DNA from: JAWRCU01 sp033542235
Lineage (GTDB): Bacteria > Pseudomonadota > Alphaproteobacteria > Rhizobiales > Rhizobiaceae
Assembly: GCF_033542235.1 (NCBI RefSeq)
Contig: NZ_JAWRCU010000014.1
Location: 1-64,000, forward strand
Length of the DNA stretch: 64,000 nt
Direction of reading: 5' to 3'
Within the stretch, counting starts at the first letter, position 1. Every line of letters starts with the position of its first letter. The notes beneath the pieces were generated by a model. It did not search any database. It worked only from the letters and a program-made list of their open reading frames with translations, and was not told the origin of the DNA. A program made the position numbers and the translations under genes. Shown here piece after piece: positions 24,817 to 33,655 of the stretch.

Positions 24817-26472
24817 ATGGCGTTTGGGCGGCTTCTCTGGGGCGTATTCTTCCTTCTCTCTTTGAGCCTCTCGGCGGCAGCGGCCGACCGAGCGATCGTC
24901 ATTCTCGATGCATCCGGCTCGATGTGGGGCCAGATCGACGGCAAGCCGAAGCTCATGATCGCCCGCGAAACCCTGCATTCGGTGCTGCCGACGCTGCCGC
25001 CGGATCTCGAGCTTGGCTTCATGGCCTACGGTCATCGCGAGAAGGGCAGCTGCGACGATATCGAGCTGATCGTCCCGCCCGCCGCCAACACCGCAGGCGC
25101 CATCAACATCGCCGCCGACAATCTGAAATTCCTTGGCAAGACGCCTCTTACCGCGGCCGTCAAGCAGGCGGCGGAGGCACTGAAATACACCGAGGACAAG
25201 GCCACCGTGATCCTGATCACGGATGGGTTGGAGACCTGCAATGCCGATCCTTGTGCGCTCGGGAAGGAGCTGAAGCAGTCCGGCGTGGACTTTACCGCGC
25301 ATGTCGTCGGCTTCGGCCTCACGGCGGAAGAGGGGCGGGAAGTCGCCTGTCTCGCCGAGAACACCGGCGGCAAATATTTCCAGGCCAACGATGCGGCCGG
25401 GCTTAGGGATGCTTTGGCGCAAACGGTCGCCGCACCGGCTCCGGCGCCCGAGCCAGCGGCGGCCCCTGCGCCCGAGCCGGCCAGGCCGGAATTCAACTTC
25501 ATGCCGGTGACGACGCTCGCCGAAGGCGGGCCGGCTGTCGATGACATCGGCCTTTCCTACGAGGTCCGTAAGGCCGATGCCGCCGGCGGCGAAGGCGAAC
25601 GCGTCACGACCGAATACGGTGCATACAAGGGCAATCTCGAGCCCGGCGATTATGTCGTCAGGGCAGGTCTCGGCGAGGCGTCCCTGGAGCTCCCGGTGAA
25701 GATCGAGGGCGACAAGGTCGCTGCGCCGAGTTTCGTTCTCAACGCCGGTACCCTCATCATCCATCCGCGGCCGAGCGAAGGCGCCGAAACAGCCAACGGA
25801 GCAACTGTCGTGATCGGCTATCCCCGCGGCGAACGACCGGTCACGACCTATGGCGATACCAAGATCGTGCTCCCTGCCGGCGAAGCGAAGGTGACGGTGA
25901 AGATCGGCGGAGGCGAAGTCAGCGAGACCATACAGCTCGCCGCCGGGCAGACAATCGAGAAGGATATCATCGTCGGTGTCGGCCACGTCGTGGCAAATGC
26001 GTATTACACTGCCGGAGGGGATAAGGTCGATGCCGGAGGCCTCGCCTTCCAGGTCGTCAAGGCAAAGAAGAAGATCGACGGCAGCCGCGAGGATTTGGGC
26101 ACCGAATACGGCGCCGACAGCAAATACGACCTTCCGCCCGGCGACTACGTGGTGATTGCCAGGATGGACGAGGCCGTGGCCGAGGCGCCTTTCAGCCTCG
26201 CGGCCGGCGAGGCGAAGAACGTCGATGTCAGCCTCGATGCGGGCGTGCTGGCGGTGAATGCTCCCGGCGCCTACCAGATCGAGATTTTCGCAGCAAAGAA
26301 GGACATCGGTGGCAATCGCAAGCCGTTCGGATCGGCCTATGCCGACACGCTCCAGACGACTCTGCCGCCCGGCGACTATGCCATCCTCGTGACTCTGCCG
26401 GACAATGGCGGCACGAAGGAGGGTTCGGCAACCGTGAAGGCCGGCGAGCGAAGCGAAGTGAAGATCCAGTAG
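24817..26472 (+). CDS. secreted von Willebrand factor type A domain protein
   Basis: The start ATG 24817 has CGGAGGG eight bases upstream. A signal peptide (LLWGVFFLLSLSLSAAAA) leads to a VWA domain (about residues 25-205) with the MIDAS motif DASGSMWG, a conserved threonine in KTPLTAAV, and ITDGLETC. A Pro/Ala/Glu linker follows. The rest contains repeated beta domains marked by EYGAYKGNLEPGDYVV, EYGADSKYDLPPGDYVV and SAYADTLQTTLPPGDYAI, which resemble carboxypeptidase-regulatory-like modules. The protein is 551 residues and probably acts in the periplasm or at the cell surface by metal-dependent binding. Paired cysteines flank the VWA core. The partner is unknown. Confidence 0.8.
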   Translation: MAFGRLLWGVFFLLSLSLSAAAADRAIVILDASGSMWGQIDGKPKLMIARETLHSVLPTLPPDLELGFMAYGHREKGSCDDIELIVPPAANTAGAINIAADNLKFLGKTPLTAAVKQAAEALKYTEDKATVILITDGLETCNADPCALGKELKQSGVDFTAHVVGFGLTAEEGREVACLAENTGGKYFQANDAAGLRDALAQTVAAPAPAPEPAAAPAPEPARPEFNFMPVTTLAEGGPAVDDIGLSYEVRKADAAGGEGERVTTEYGAYKGNLEPGDYVVRAGLGEASLELPVKIEGDKVAAPSFVLNAGTLIIHPRPSEGAETANGATVVIGYPRGERPVTTYGDTKIVLPAGEAKVTVKIGGGEVSETIQLAAGQTIEKDIIVGVGHVVANAYYTAGGDKVDAGGLAFQVVKAKKKIDGSREDLGTEYGADSKYDLPPGDYVVIARMDEAVAEAPFSLAAGEAKNVDVSLDAGVLAVNAPGAYQIEIFAAKKDIGGNRKPFGSAYADTLQTTLPPGDYAILVTLPDNGGTKEGSATVKAGERSEVKIQ

Positions 26473-26473
26473 A

Positions 26474-26547
26474 GCATCGGGACCGAACCGCAGGACCGCG
26501 TCAGCGAATAGTGTCCAGCGGTTGTCGGCCAGATCCGATGCATAAAC
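26474..26547. repeat. dispersed repeat shared with 49739-49805
   Basis: Both copies carry ATCGG-ACCGAA-(CCGC)AGGACCGCGYCAGCG, followed by a diverged stretch ending near GGAT/GATCCGATG. The shared core and the same relative order suggest one repeat family. Confidence 0.4.
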
Positions 26548-26684
26548 AAGGCGCTGGAGCGGCGTAAGCCGCTCTGGCATTGCCAACGGACGAGGCTGCC
26601 GCTATGGAAGATCAGGCTCGTCAAGCAAGAAAGGAGGGCTGCGTGACTAGGTTCGATCACCATCGCCAGCGCGGCCCCGTCCAT

Positions 26685-26708
26685 GCCCTGCAAATGCGTT
26701 TGCAGGGC
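26685..26708 (+). other. perfect hairpin in the leader of the ABC-F gene
   Basis: GCCCTGCAAA (26685-26694) and TTTGCAGGGC (26699-26708) form a 10-base-pair stem closed by a TGCG tetraloop, 167 bases before the ABC-F start. There is no T-run directly after it. ABC-F genes of the antibiotic-resistance type are often controlled by leader attenuation, so this is a candidate element. Confidence 0.45.
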
Positions 26709-26875
26709 TGACCACAGACGATCGCCAGAAAGCGCATCTCTTTTCGGTCTGCCCTTCGTGGTGATGCCGTGCGTGAGCCTTGAACTCATGCCGGCCTCGC
26801 AACAATCCACTGAAGCCGCCCCAGAACACGATCTCGATCTGATGTGGGGACTGGCCGGACAGACCAGAGACGACA

Positions 26876-28405
26876 ATGGCCCTGATCAATCTGCGTTCGC
26901 TCGGCGTCACGCTCCGTGCGCCTCTCTTTTCCAACCTCAATCTGACAGTCGCAGCCGGGGATCGGCTCGGCATCGTCGCCGCCAACGGTCGCGGCAAATC
27001 CACGCTATTGCGCTGTATCGCCGGATCATTCGAGCCGACGACCGGCGACATCATACGGGCGCGCGGTCTGCGCATCGGCCATGTCGAGCAGGACGTGCCG
27101 GCCGATCTCGCCGAGCTGACATTTCGTGAAGTGGTTTGCCGGGCATTGCCTGCGGACCTGATCGAAAGCGAAGCCTGGCGTGTCGATGTCGTGCTGGGTG
27201 AGCTGGAAGTGCCGGAAGCGCTGCACGAACGGAAGCTGTCTGCTTTGAGCGGCGGCTGGCAGAGGCTCGCCATGCTTGCCCGCACATGGGTGGGCGAGCC
27301 GGACGTGCTTCTGCTCGACGAGCCGACCAATCATCTCGACCTGGCCCGCATCAGCCAACTCGAGCATTGGCTGAACGCATTGCCCCGCGACATGCCCGTG
27401 ATCGTCTCCAGCCACGATCGCGCGTTCCTCGACGCGGTGACGAACCGGACGGTCTTCCTGCGACCGGAAGCATCTCGTTTCTTTTCGCTGCCGTATTCGC
27501 GGGCACGGATGGCACTCGACGAGATCGACGCTTCCGACGAGCGCCGTTACCAGAAGGACATGAAGACGGCCGAGCAGCTACGCCGGCAGGCTGCCAAGCT
27601 CAACAATATCGGCATCAATTCGGGCAGCGATCTGTTGACCGTGAAGACCAAGCAGCTCAGGCAACGGGCCGAGCGCATCGAGGATGCGGCGCGTCCGGTG
27701 CATCAGGAACGATCGGCGGGCGTGATCAGGCTCGCCAACCGCGGTACTCACGCCAAGGCGCTGATCACGCTCGATGATGCCGCGGTGACGTCGCCCGATG
27801 GCGTGCTGCTGTTCAGGACAGGCAGGCTATGGATCCGCCAGGGCGACCGGGTTGTCCTGCTTGGTCGCAACGGCGTCGGCAAGACGCGTTTGATCGGTAT
27901 GCTCAGGCAGGCAATTGCCGAGCCCGACACCGCGGACCGCGCCGTCAAGGCCACGCCTTCGCTGGTGCTCGGCTACGGCGATCAAGGCCTGGCCGATCTG
28001 CCGGACAGCGATACGCCGCTGGCCCTGATCTCGAGGCGCTTCGAGCTCGGCGAGCAGCGTGCCCGCAGCCTGCTGGCCGGTGCGGGAATGAGTATCGACA
28101 TGCAGTCGAGCCCGATCGGCAGGTTGTCCGGCGGGCAAAAGGCGCGGCTCGGCATGCTGGCGCTGCGGCTCACCACGCCGAACTTCTACCTGCTCGACGA
28201 GCCGACCAATCATCTCGACATCGAGGGGCAGGAAGCGCTCGAATCGGAGCTGATGGAGCATGAAGCGAGCTGCCTGCTGGTCTCGCATGACCGCAGCTTC
28301 GTGCGCGCCGTGGGTACCCGCTTCTGGCTGATCGACAAACGGCGCATCGTCGAGATGGAGGGGCCGGAGGATTTCTTCGAGGATGTCGCGAGAAAGGATG
28401 GGTAG
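26876..28405 (+). CDS. ABC-F family ATPase (ribosome-associated type)
   Basis: This 509-residue protein has two ABC domains and no membrane segment, as in ABC-F translation factors and antibiotic-protection proteins. Domain 1 has ANGRGKST, LSGGWQRLAML and LLDEPTNHLDL. An inter-domain linker of the P-site tRNA interaction motif type (about residues 235-300, with KTAEQLRRQAAKLNNIG) follows. Domain 2 has GRNGVGKTR, LSGGQKARLGML and LLDEPTNHLDI. It is shorter than EttA or Uup and closer in style to small ABC-F proteins of proteobacteria. The ATG at 26876 has only a weak purine stretch upstream. Its substrate or drug link is not readable. Confidence 0.88.
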   Translation: MALINLRSLGVTLRAPLFSNLNLTVAAGDRLGIVAANGRGKSTLLRCIAGSFEPTTGDIIRARGLRIGHVEQDVPADLAELTFREVVCRALPADLIESEAWRVDVVLGELEVPEALHERKLSALSGGWQRLAMLARTWVGEPDVLLLDEPTNHLDLARISQLEHWLNALPRDMPVIVSSHDRAFLDAVTNRTVFLRPEASRFFSLPYSRARMALDEIDASDERRYQKDMKTAEQLRRQAAKLNNIGINSGSDLLTVKTKQLRQRAERIEDAARPVHQERSAGVIRLANRGTHAKALITLDDAAVTSPDGVLLFRTGRLWIRQGDRVVLLGRNGVGKTRLIGMLRQAIAEPDTADRAVKATPSLVLGYGDQGLADLPDSDTPLALISRRFELGEQRARSLLAGAGMSIDMQSSPIGRLSGGQKARLGMLALRLTTPNFYLLDEPTNHLDIEGQEALESELMEHEASCLLVSHDRSFVRAVGTRFWLIDKRRIVEMEGPEDFFEDVARKDG

Positions 28406-28434
28406 GTGGGAGGGGATTGACAACGGCTTTAAGG

Positions 28435-28631
28435 TTTGACCGTTGGCGCCGCCCCTCATCCGGCTGCCGCCACCTTCTCCCCGCCAGCGGGGAGAAGCAC
28501 GACTTCCGCTTTGATTTCGCCAATCGCCCGCGTTGCAGAAGAAGCGCCTTCAAAAACGGCCGGCGTCCTTCTCCCCGTTCTACGGGGAGAAGTGCCCGGC
28601 AGGGCGATGAGGGGCCGCGCCGACGGTCAAA
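28435..28631. repeat. RIME-like composite palindrome, copy 1
   Basis: Two long arms (about 28435-28497 and 28568-28631) are inverted with small mismatches. Each contains its own hairpin (CTTCTCCCC...GGGGAGAAG). The centre CGCTTTGATTTCGCCAATCGCC...GAAGCGCCTTCAAAAA is shared with the copy at 35173-35326 although the outer arms differ. Rhizobium intergenic mosaic elements have this two-palindrome design. It separates the ABC-F gene from the PIN toxin gene. A further CCCCGT/ACGGGG hairpin lies at 28662-28676. Confidence 0.7.
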
Positions 28632-28716
28632 AAACTACCTTCGTCGCTATCAACTGCAACGCCCCGTTTCACGGGGTAACTGTGAAAGTCCTGCCTCGAC
28701 TCAAAAGCAGAACGCT

Positions 28717-29139
28717 CTAGTGGCCAGATGGAAGCAGTTCAGCCTGGCTTCCTTCTTTGGAGATCAGCTGCGCAGCCCGCTTGTCGAAGGTAACGAACAC
28801 ATCGCCCCCCAGCTGCCTGCCTTCATATGCGATTGCGCCGTCGGCAAAGTCGCCACCTGCCAAGAGCAATGATAGGCCGGCTTCGATAGCAAGCCTGTTC
28901 GTCTCGACTTTTTCTGAATCGAGGAGGTCCCGCAGCGACCTGGCAATCGCAAGCGCCGGCTTTTTGTAGCCCTTCTGAAGAACCCACACCAATTCACACA
29001 GCGTTGCCACCGGCAGGGCGATTAAGCCTGCGGCATTCAAAACAGCGTATGCAGTCTGAGTTTGAAATTCGTTATCTGCAGTAGCAATGCGGACAAGAAC
29101 GTTTGTGTCCGGCGTGATCCTCACCGCTTTCCGGCCCAT
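28717..29139 (-). CDS. PIN-domain toxin (VapC type)
   Basis: This 140-residue (or 135 from GTG 29124) protein is a PIN-domain ribonuclease. The acidic metal-binding residues are visible in TPDTNVLVR, LCELVWVL, DFADGAIAYE and VTFDKRAAQ. The gene overlaps the AbrB-type antitoxin gene: by 19 bases if the ATG at 29139 is used, or by GTGA if the GTG at 29124 is used. The latter is the tighter coupling. VapC toxins cleave tRNA or rRNA and are held inactive by the antitoxin. The pair lies directly downstream of edd on the same strand. Confidence 0.85.
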   Translation of the reverse strand: MGRKAVRITPDTNVLVRIATADNEFQTQTAYAVLNAAGLIALPVATLCELVWVLQKGYKKPALAIARSLRDLLDSEKVETNRLAIEAGLSLLLAGGDFADGAIAYEGRQLGGDVFVTFDKRAAQLISKEGSQAELLPSGH

Positions 29140-29372
29140 GCATCAGCTATGATCTCATCGATCTCTTCCAGGGTCAGTGAAGGCCCGTTTGGATCGTGCA
29201 GACTTCCAAAAAACCGTTCGAGTCCGCCACCTGGCTTTACTGCCTTCAAAGTGGCCTCCCCATCGGGGGCGAGATCCACCCTGATCTTGTCGCCCGGCTT
29301 TACCCCGAGGTGCTTTAAAACATCCTTGCGGAGAGTCACTTGGCCCTTGGATGTGACAGTGAGGATTGTCAT
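29121..29372 (-). CDS. AbrB/MazE-type antitoxin
   Basis: This 83-residue protein has an N-terminal SpoVT/AbrB swapped-hairpin DNA-binding domain (TVTSKGQVTLRKDVLKHLGV, then GDKIRV). The acidic C-terminal tail (SLTLEEIDEIIADAWAGK) would wrap the PIN toxin. It is translationally coupled to the toxin gene. It probably represses its own promoter through the inverted repeat at 29402-29421. Confidence 0.85.
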   Translation of the reverse strand: MTILTVTSKGQVTLRKDVLKHLGVKPGDKIRVDLAPDGEATLKAVKPGGGLERFFGSLHDPNGPSLTLEEIDEIIADAWAGKR

Positions 29373-29399
29373 GGACGATCTCTCTCGGGATCATCCACA

Positions 29400-29427
29400 A
29401 TGTAAGGTAATTTTGCCTTACTTTCAA
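29400..29427 (-). promoter_or_regulatory. toxin-antitoxin promoter with an internal operator
   Basis: On the minus strand TTGAAA (29427-29422) and TTACAT (29405-29400) are spaced by 16 bases. The inverted repeat GTAAGG...CCTTAC (29402-29407/29416-29421) fills the space between and overlaps the -10. The -35 lies over the edd stop codon. This is the expected layout for autorepression by the antitoxin. Confidence 0.55.
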
Positions 29428-31247
29428 GCAATCCCAAACGCCGCTGCCCCTTGGTCCGCGCGCGTCGCGAGCTGGCGGAAGCCGGCGAACAGCTCACGGC
29501 CGAAGCCGTACTCATTGCCGGTGAGGTCGATTGCCGGCACTTTGCGCGCCGCAAGCTGCTCGGTCGGCACGATCACCTCGAGCGTGCCGTTCTCGGCATC
29601 GAGCCTGACCATGTCGCCGTCGCGCACCTTGCCGATCGCTCCGCCCGCAAGCGCCTCGGGCGTGACATGAATCGCCGCCGGCACCTTTCCGGAGGCGCCG
29701 GACATGCGTCCGTCCGTCACCAGAGCTACCTTGTGGCCGCGGTCCTGCAGGACGCCGAGCACGGTGGTGAGCTTGTGCAGCTCCGGCATGCCGTTCGCCT
29801 TGGGGCCCTGGAAGCGGATGACGGCGACGAAGTCGCGGTCGAGATCGCCGGCCTTGAAGGCATCGTTCAGCGCCTGCTGGCTGTCGAATACCAGTGCCGG
29901 CGCCTCGATCACCCGCCGTTCGGGCTTCACAGCGGACGTCTTGATGATCGCATGGCCGAGATTGCCGGTGAGCACCTTCAGTCCACCGGTCGGCTGGAAT
30001 GCCTTGGGATAAGGCGCCAGCACCTTCTCGTCGCCGCTGACGGCGGGTGCGGCTTCGCGCACAACATTTCCGTCGGGGCCGAGTTTCGCCTCGATTGCAT
30101 AGGGGCGCAGCCCTTCGCCCCATACCGTCCGAACGTCCTCGTGCAGCAACCCGCCGTCGAGCAGCTCCCGGATCAGGAAGCCCATACCCCCCGCCGCGTG
30201 GAAATGGTTCACGTCGGCAAGCCCGTTCGGATAAACACGGGCAAGCAGCGGCACGACCTCCGACAGGTCGGAAATGTCCTGCCAGGTGAGCGCGATGCCT
30301 GCCGCGGCAGCCATCGCGATCAGGTGGATCGTGTGGTTGGTCGAGCCCCCGGTCGCATGCAGCCCGACCACGCCATTGACGATCGAGCGCTCGTCGATCA
30401 TTCGCCCGACAGGCGTGTAGTCGTTGCCGAGGCTGCTGATCGAGAGCGCCCGCTTCGTCGCTTCCCTGGTCAGCGCGTCGCGCAGAGGTGTGTTCGGATT
30501 GACGAAGGATGCGCCCGGCGTGTGCAGGCCCATGATCTCCATCAGCATCTGATTGGAGTTCGCGGTGCCGTAGAAGGTGCAGGTGCCCGGGCCGTGATAG
30601 GACTTCGATTCCGCCGCCAGCAGCTCGGCGCGGCCCACCTTGCCCTCTGCATAGAGCTGTCGGACCTTGGCCTTTTCGTCGTTCGGCAAGCCCGAAGTCA
30701 TCGGTCCGGCCGGGATGAACACAGCCGGCAGGTGGCCGAAGCTTAGCGCTGCGATCACCAGGCCCGGCACGATCTTGTCGCAGACGCCGAGGAATACGGC
30801 TGCATCGAACATGTTGTGCGAGAGCCCGACAGCCGCCGAGAGCGCGATGACGTCGCGCGAGAAGAGCGAAAGCTCCATCCCCGGCTGGCCTTGCGTGACC
30901 CCGTCGCACATGGCCGGTACCCCGCCGGCGACCTGCGCGACGCCGCCCGCCTCGCGCGCCGCTTCCTTGATCAGCGTCGGGAACGTTTCGAACGGCTGAT
31001 GCGCCGACAGCATGTCGTTGTAGGAGGTGATGATGCCGAGATTCGGCACGCGGTCGCCAGCGAGCGCTGACTTGTCGGAGCGCGCGCAAGCGGCAAAGCC
31101 GTGCGCGAGGTTGCCGCAGGAGAGCACTGCTCGACTGGCGGTATTGCCGGCGGCTGCGTCAAGCCTCTCGAGATAGGTGTCGCGCGATACCCTGGAGCGC
31201 TCGCGAATCCGTTCGGTGATCGCCTCGATCTCTCGTTTTGCCGCCAT
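29424..31247 (-). CDS. edd: 6-phosphogluconate dehydratase
   Basis: This 607-residue IlvD/Edd-family iron-sulfur dehydratase converts 6-phosphogluconate to KDPG, the committed step of the Entner-Doudoroff pathway. Family features include [67 protein letters not shown] and [18 protein letters not shown]. The Edd assignment over dihydroxyacid dehydratase is supported by length and by its place 12 bases after pgl in the zwf-pgl-edd operon. The ATG at 31247 has AAAGGGG upstream. Confidence 0.97.
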   Translation of the reverse strand: MAAKREIEAITERIRERSRVSRDTYLERLDAAAGNTASRAVLSCGNLAHGFAACARSDKSALAGDRVPNLGIITSYNDMLSAHQPFETFPTLIKEAAREAGGVAQVAGGVPAMCDGVTQGQPGMELSLFSRDVIALSAAVGLSHNMFDAAVFLGVCDKIVPGLVIAALSFGHLPAVFIPAGPMTSGLPNDEKAKVRQLYAEGKVGRAELLAAESKSYHGPGTCTFYGTANSNQMLMEIMGLHTPGASFVNPNTPLRDALTREATKRALSISSLGNDYTPVGRMIDERSIVNGVVGLHATGGSTNHTIHLIAMAAAAGIALTWQDISDLSEVVPLLARVYPNGLADVNHFHAAGGMGFLIRELLDGGLLHEDVRTVWGEGLRPYAIEAKLGPDGNVVREAAPAVSGDEKVLAPYPKAFQPTGGLKVLTGNLGHAIIKTSAVKPERRVIEAPALVFDSQQALNDAFKAGDLDRDFVAVIRFQGPKANGMPELHKLTTVLGVLQDRGHKVALVTDGRMSGASGKVPAAIHVTPEALAGGAIGKVRDGDMVRLDAENGTLEVIVPTEQLAARKVPAIDLTGNEYGFGRELFAGFRQLATRADQGAAAFGIA

Positions 31248-31259
31248 GGCAATCCCCTT

Positions 31260-31985
31260 TCACGGAGCCCAATAAATATCGACCGGCCGCTTCCTCCCTT
31301 GCCGGAACACTGCGCTGATGGGCCGTGCCACTTCGGGCTGGAGCGCGGCTTCGAGCACGGCTCTCTTTTCGGCACCTTCGATGTGAACGACAATCCATCC
31401 CGCTGCGCCGATGCGCGACAGCGGCATGGTCAGCCGGCGCTCGCCGGCGCTCAAAGAATGGACCGGCAGAACGAAGCCGGCCTCGTCTGGCGAAAGCAGC
31501 GCGTCGAGGCTGACGGCGTCAGGAAAGAACGAAGCCGTATGCCCGTCCACTCCCATGCCGAGGATCGCGATATCGAGCGGCCAGGGCAGGGCGGCCAGCG
31601 CATTGGACGCTTGTTCGGCAGCCGCCTCGACCGTCTCGGCAGGCTGATAGAGTCCGACGAAGCGCGCCTGCTTCGCCCGGTTCTGCAGCAGCGACGAGGC
31701 CACGAGCGCTGCATTGGAGCGCTCGGAAGTTTCGGGCACAAAGCGCTCGTCGATCAGCGTGACGACGACCTTCTTCCAGTCGACGTCCTCGTTCGACAAA
31801 GCACGGAAAAAGCCGGCCGGCGTTGTTCCGCCCGAAACGGCCAGGAAGGCCGTCCCGCGCTGTTCGATTGCCTGCGTCAGCGCCTTGGCGACATCTGCGG
31901 CGAATATCGCGGCAAGCTCGCCGCGCGAGGCGAACTCACGCCATTGAGCGGATGTCTGCATCTCCTCTAAACGCTCTCGTGCCAT
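31260..31985 (-). CDS. pgl: 6-phosphogluconolactonase (DevB type)
   Basis: This 241-residue cytoplasmic enzyme hydrolyses 6-phosphogluconolactone to 6-phosphogluconate. The family motifs AVSGGTTPAGFF, LIDERFVP, LGMGVDGHTASFFP and the terminal PVDIYWAP are present. It lies between zwf and edd; with the ATG at 31985 it overlaps zwf by 19 bases. An internal ATG at 31961 is possible but has GGAG directly against it with no spacing. Confidence 0.95.
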   Translation of the reverse strand: MARERLEEMQTSAQWREFASRGELAAIFAADVAKALTQAIEQRGTAFLAVSGGTTPAGFFRALSNEDVDWKKVVVTLIDERFVPETSERSNAALVASSLLQNRAKQARFVGLYQPAETVEAAAEQASNALAALPWPLDIAILGMGVDGHTASFFPDAVSLDALLSPDEAGFVLPVHSLSAGERRLTMPLSRIGAAGWIVVHIEGAEKRAVLEAALQPEVARPISAVFRQGRKRPVDIYWAP

Positions 31986-33442
31986 GTGCGTCCGTCGCGT
32001 TCGATGAGCGCGATCGAGGCCGATGGTCCCCAGGTCCCGGACGTGTAGCCCTGCGCTTCCTGGCGGCCGTCTTCCCAGGCGCGGAGGATCGGGTCGACCC
32101 AGCGCCAGGCGGCCTCAACCTCGTCACGGCGCATGAATAGCGTCTGGTTGCCGCGCACCACGTCCATGATCAGCCGCTCATAGGCATCGGGGGCCCGCTC
32201 GTTGAACGATGTCGCGAAGCTCATGTCGAGCGGGATCTGTCTCAGCCGCATGCCACCCGGCCCTGGATCCTTGATCATGATGAACTGCTTCACTCCCTCG
32301 TCGGGCTGCAGCCTGATCACCAGCTGGTTTGGCTGGATCGGGCCGGCCATGTCGTTGAAGATCGAATGAGGGATCGGCTTGAACTCGATGACGATCTCGG
32401 AAACTCGCGCGGCGAGCCGCTTCCCGGTCCTCAAATAAAACGGCACGCCCGCCCAGCGCCAGTTGGCAATCTCGGCCTTGATGGCGACGAATGTCTCGGT
32501 GTTGCTCCCGTTATTGGAACCGAGCTCCTCCAGATAGCCTTTCACCGGACCGCCTGAAGAGGCGCCCGCACGATATTGTCCGCGCACCGTCGACTTGGGA
32601 GCTTCGAGCCCGTTGATACGCTTCAGCGAGTTCAGCACTTTCAGCTTCTCGTCGCGCACGGCATTGGCGTCCATGGAAGCAGGCGCCTCCATCGCCACGA
32701 GGCAGACTAGCTGCAGCATGTGGTTCTGCACCATGTCGCGGAGCGCGCCGGCCGTGTCGTAATAGGTGACCCGATCCTCGAGCCCGACCGTCTCGGCTAC
32801 CGTGATCTGCACATGGTCGACGTGGGCATAGTTCCACAGCGGCTCGTAGAGCGCGTTTGCGAAACGCAGCGCCATCAGGTTCTGCACCGTCTCCTTGCCG
32901 AGATAATGGTCGATGCGGAAAATCTGATCCTCGCCGAAGTCCTCGGCGATGATGTCGTTGAGCACCTTTGCCGACTCGAGATCGCGCCCGATCGGCTTCT
33001 CCACGACAATGCGGGAGTTGGCCGTGATCAGCTTGTGCTCTTTGACCTTATGCGAAATGTCGCCGAATATGCCCGGCGCCACAGCCAGGTAGAAGACGCG
33101 GATCGTGTCGCTTTCGCCGAGCGCCTTCTTGAGCTTGTCAAAGCCGTCGCCGCTCTTGGCATCGACCGGCACATAGCTCAGGCGGCTCAGGAACTTCTCG
33201 AGCTCTGCCTTGTCGATATACTCGGCCTTGACGTGCTCCGTGATCGATTTGCGCGCAAAGGCGCGGAAATCTTCGTCGCTCATCTTGCTGCGCGAGGCAC
33301 CGATAATTCGCGTGGGCTCCGAGAACTGATGGTCGCGCTGGCGGTGGTAGAGCGCCGGCAACAGCTTGCGTTCGGACAGATCGCCGGTGCCGCCGAAGAT
33401 GATGAAGTCGAATGGAGCGACTGGAATGATCTGGCTTGTCAT
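31967..33442 (-). CDS. zwf: glucose-6-phosphate 1-dehydrogenase
   Basis: This 491-residue enzyme oxidises glucose-6-phosphate to the lactone with NADP. The nucleotide motif GGTGDLSERKL lies near the start. The active-site RIDHYLGKE and the GVPFYLRTGKRL segment are as in all family members. It is the first gene of the zwf-pgl-edd operon and is divergent from the aldehyde dehydrogenase at 33656, with a 213-base gap between the start codons. Confidence 0.98.
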   Translation of the reverse strand: MTSQIIPVAPFDFIIFGGTGDLSERKLLPALYHRQRDHQFSEPTRIIGASRSKMSDEDFRAFARKSITEHVKAEYIDKAELEKFLSRLSYVPVDAKSGDGFDKLKKALGESDTIRVFYLAVAPGIFGDISHKVKEHKLITANSRIVVEKPIGRDLESAKVLNDIIAEDFGEDQIFRIDHYLGKETVQNLMALRFANALYEPLWNYAHVDHVQITVAETVGLEDRVTYYDTAGALRDMVQNHMLQLVCLVAMEAPASMDANAVRDEKLKVLNSLKRINGLEAPKSTVRGQYRAGASSGGPVKGYLEELGSNNGSNTETFVAIKAEIANWRWAGVPFYLRTGKRLAARVSEIVIEFKPIPHSIFNDMAGPIQPNQLVIRLQPDEGVKQFIMIKDPGPGGMRLRQIPLDMSFATSFNERAPDAYERLIMDVVRGNQTLFMRRDEVEAAWRWVDPILRAWEDGRQEAQGYTSGTWGPSASIALIERDGRTWHESV

Positions 33443-33484
33443 GGCTGGTCCGTAATGCTGCCGGTCAGATGGCCGGCCCTCTAT

Positions 33485-33500
33485 ATTCTAATCGATTTAA
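33485..33500 (-). promoter_or_regulatory. candidate zwf -10 region with palindromic operator
   Basis: On the minus strand TAGAAT (33490-33485) could be the -10 of zwf. It touches the perfect palindrome AATCGATT (33490-33497), flanked as TTAAATCGATTAGA. A central-CG palindrome on a promoter is typical of LacI-type repressors. No good -35 is seen at the ideal distance. Confidence 0.3.
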
Positions 33501-33655
33501 GGTTGCCAGCGCCAAGTGCCAGCGCCAAGCTGCCGCACCCCGAAGCTTGACATGGGCAACCGGCAAGGGATTTGTCGGCAGGAATCCGCCACTGGCGTCC
33601 CTTCGCATTTGCAACATAGTCACCGGGCCGACGGAATCCAGAGGAGAGTTAGGCA

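Larger units (their letters stand above)
26473..26875. other. 403-base gap with repeat and hairpins
   Basis: No gene is supported here. The stretch holds a dispersed repeat (26474-26547), a GAGCGGC/GCCGCTC hairpin with a GTAA loop (26557-26574) and a perfect 10-base-pair hairpin (26685-26708) in the leader of the ABC-F gene. Confidence 0.6.

Noticed and set aside
24616..26586. 656-residue minus-strand ORF opposite the VWA gene
   Set aside because: The plus-strand gene has a signal peptide, a MIDAS motif and a good ribosome binding site; the antisense frame has none of these.
26376..26876. 166-residue minus-strand ORF in the gap before the ABC-F gene
   Set aside because: No start signal or family; it runs through a dispersed repeat and two hairpins.
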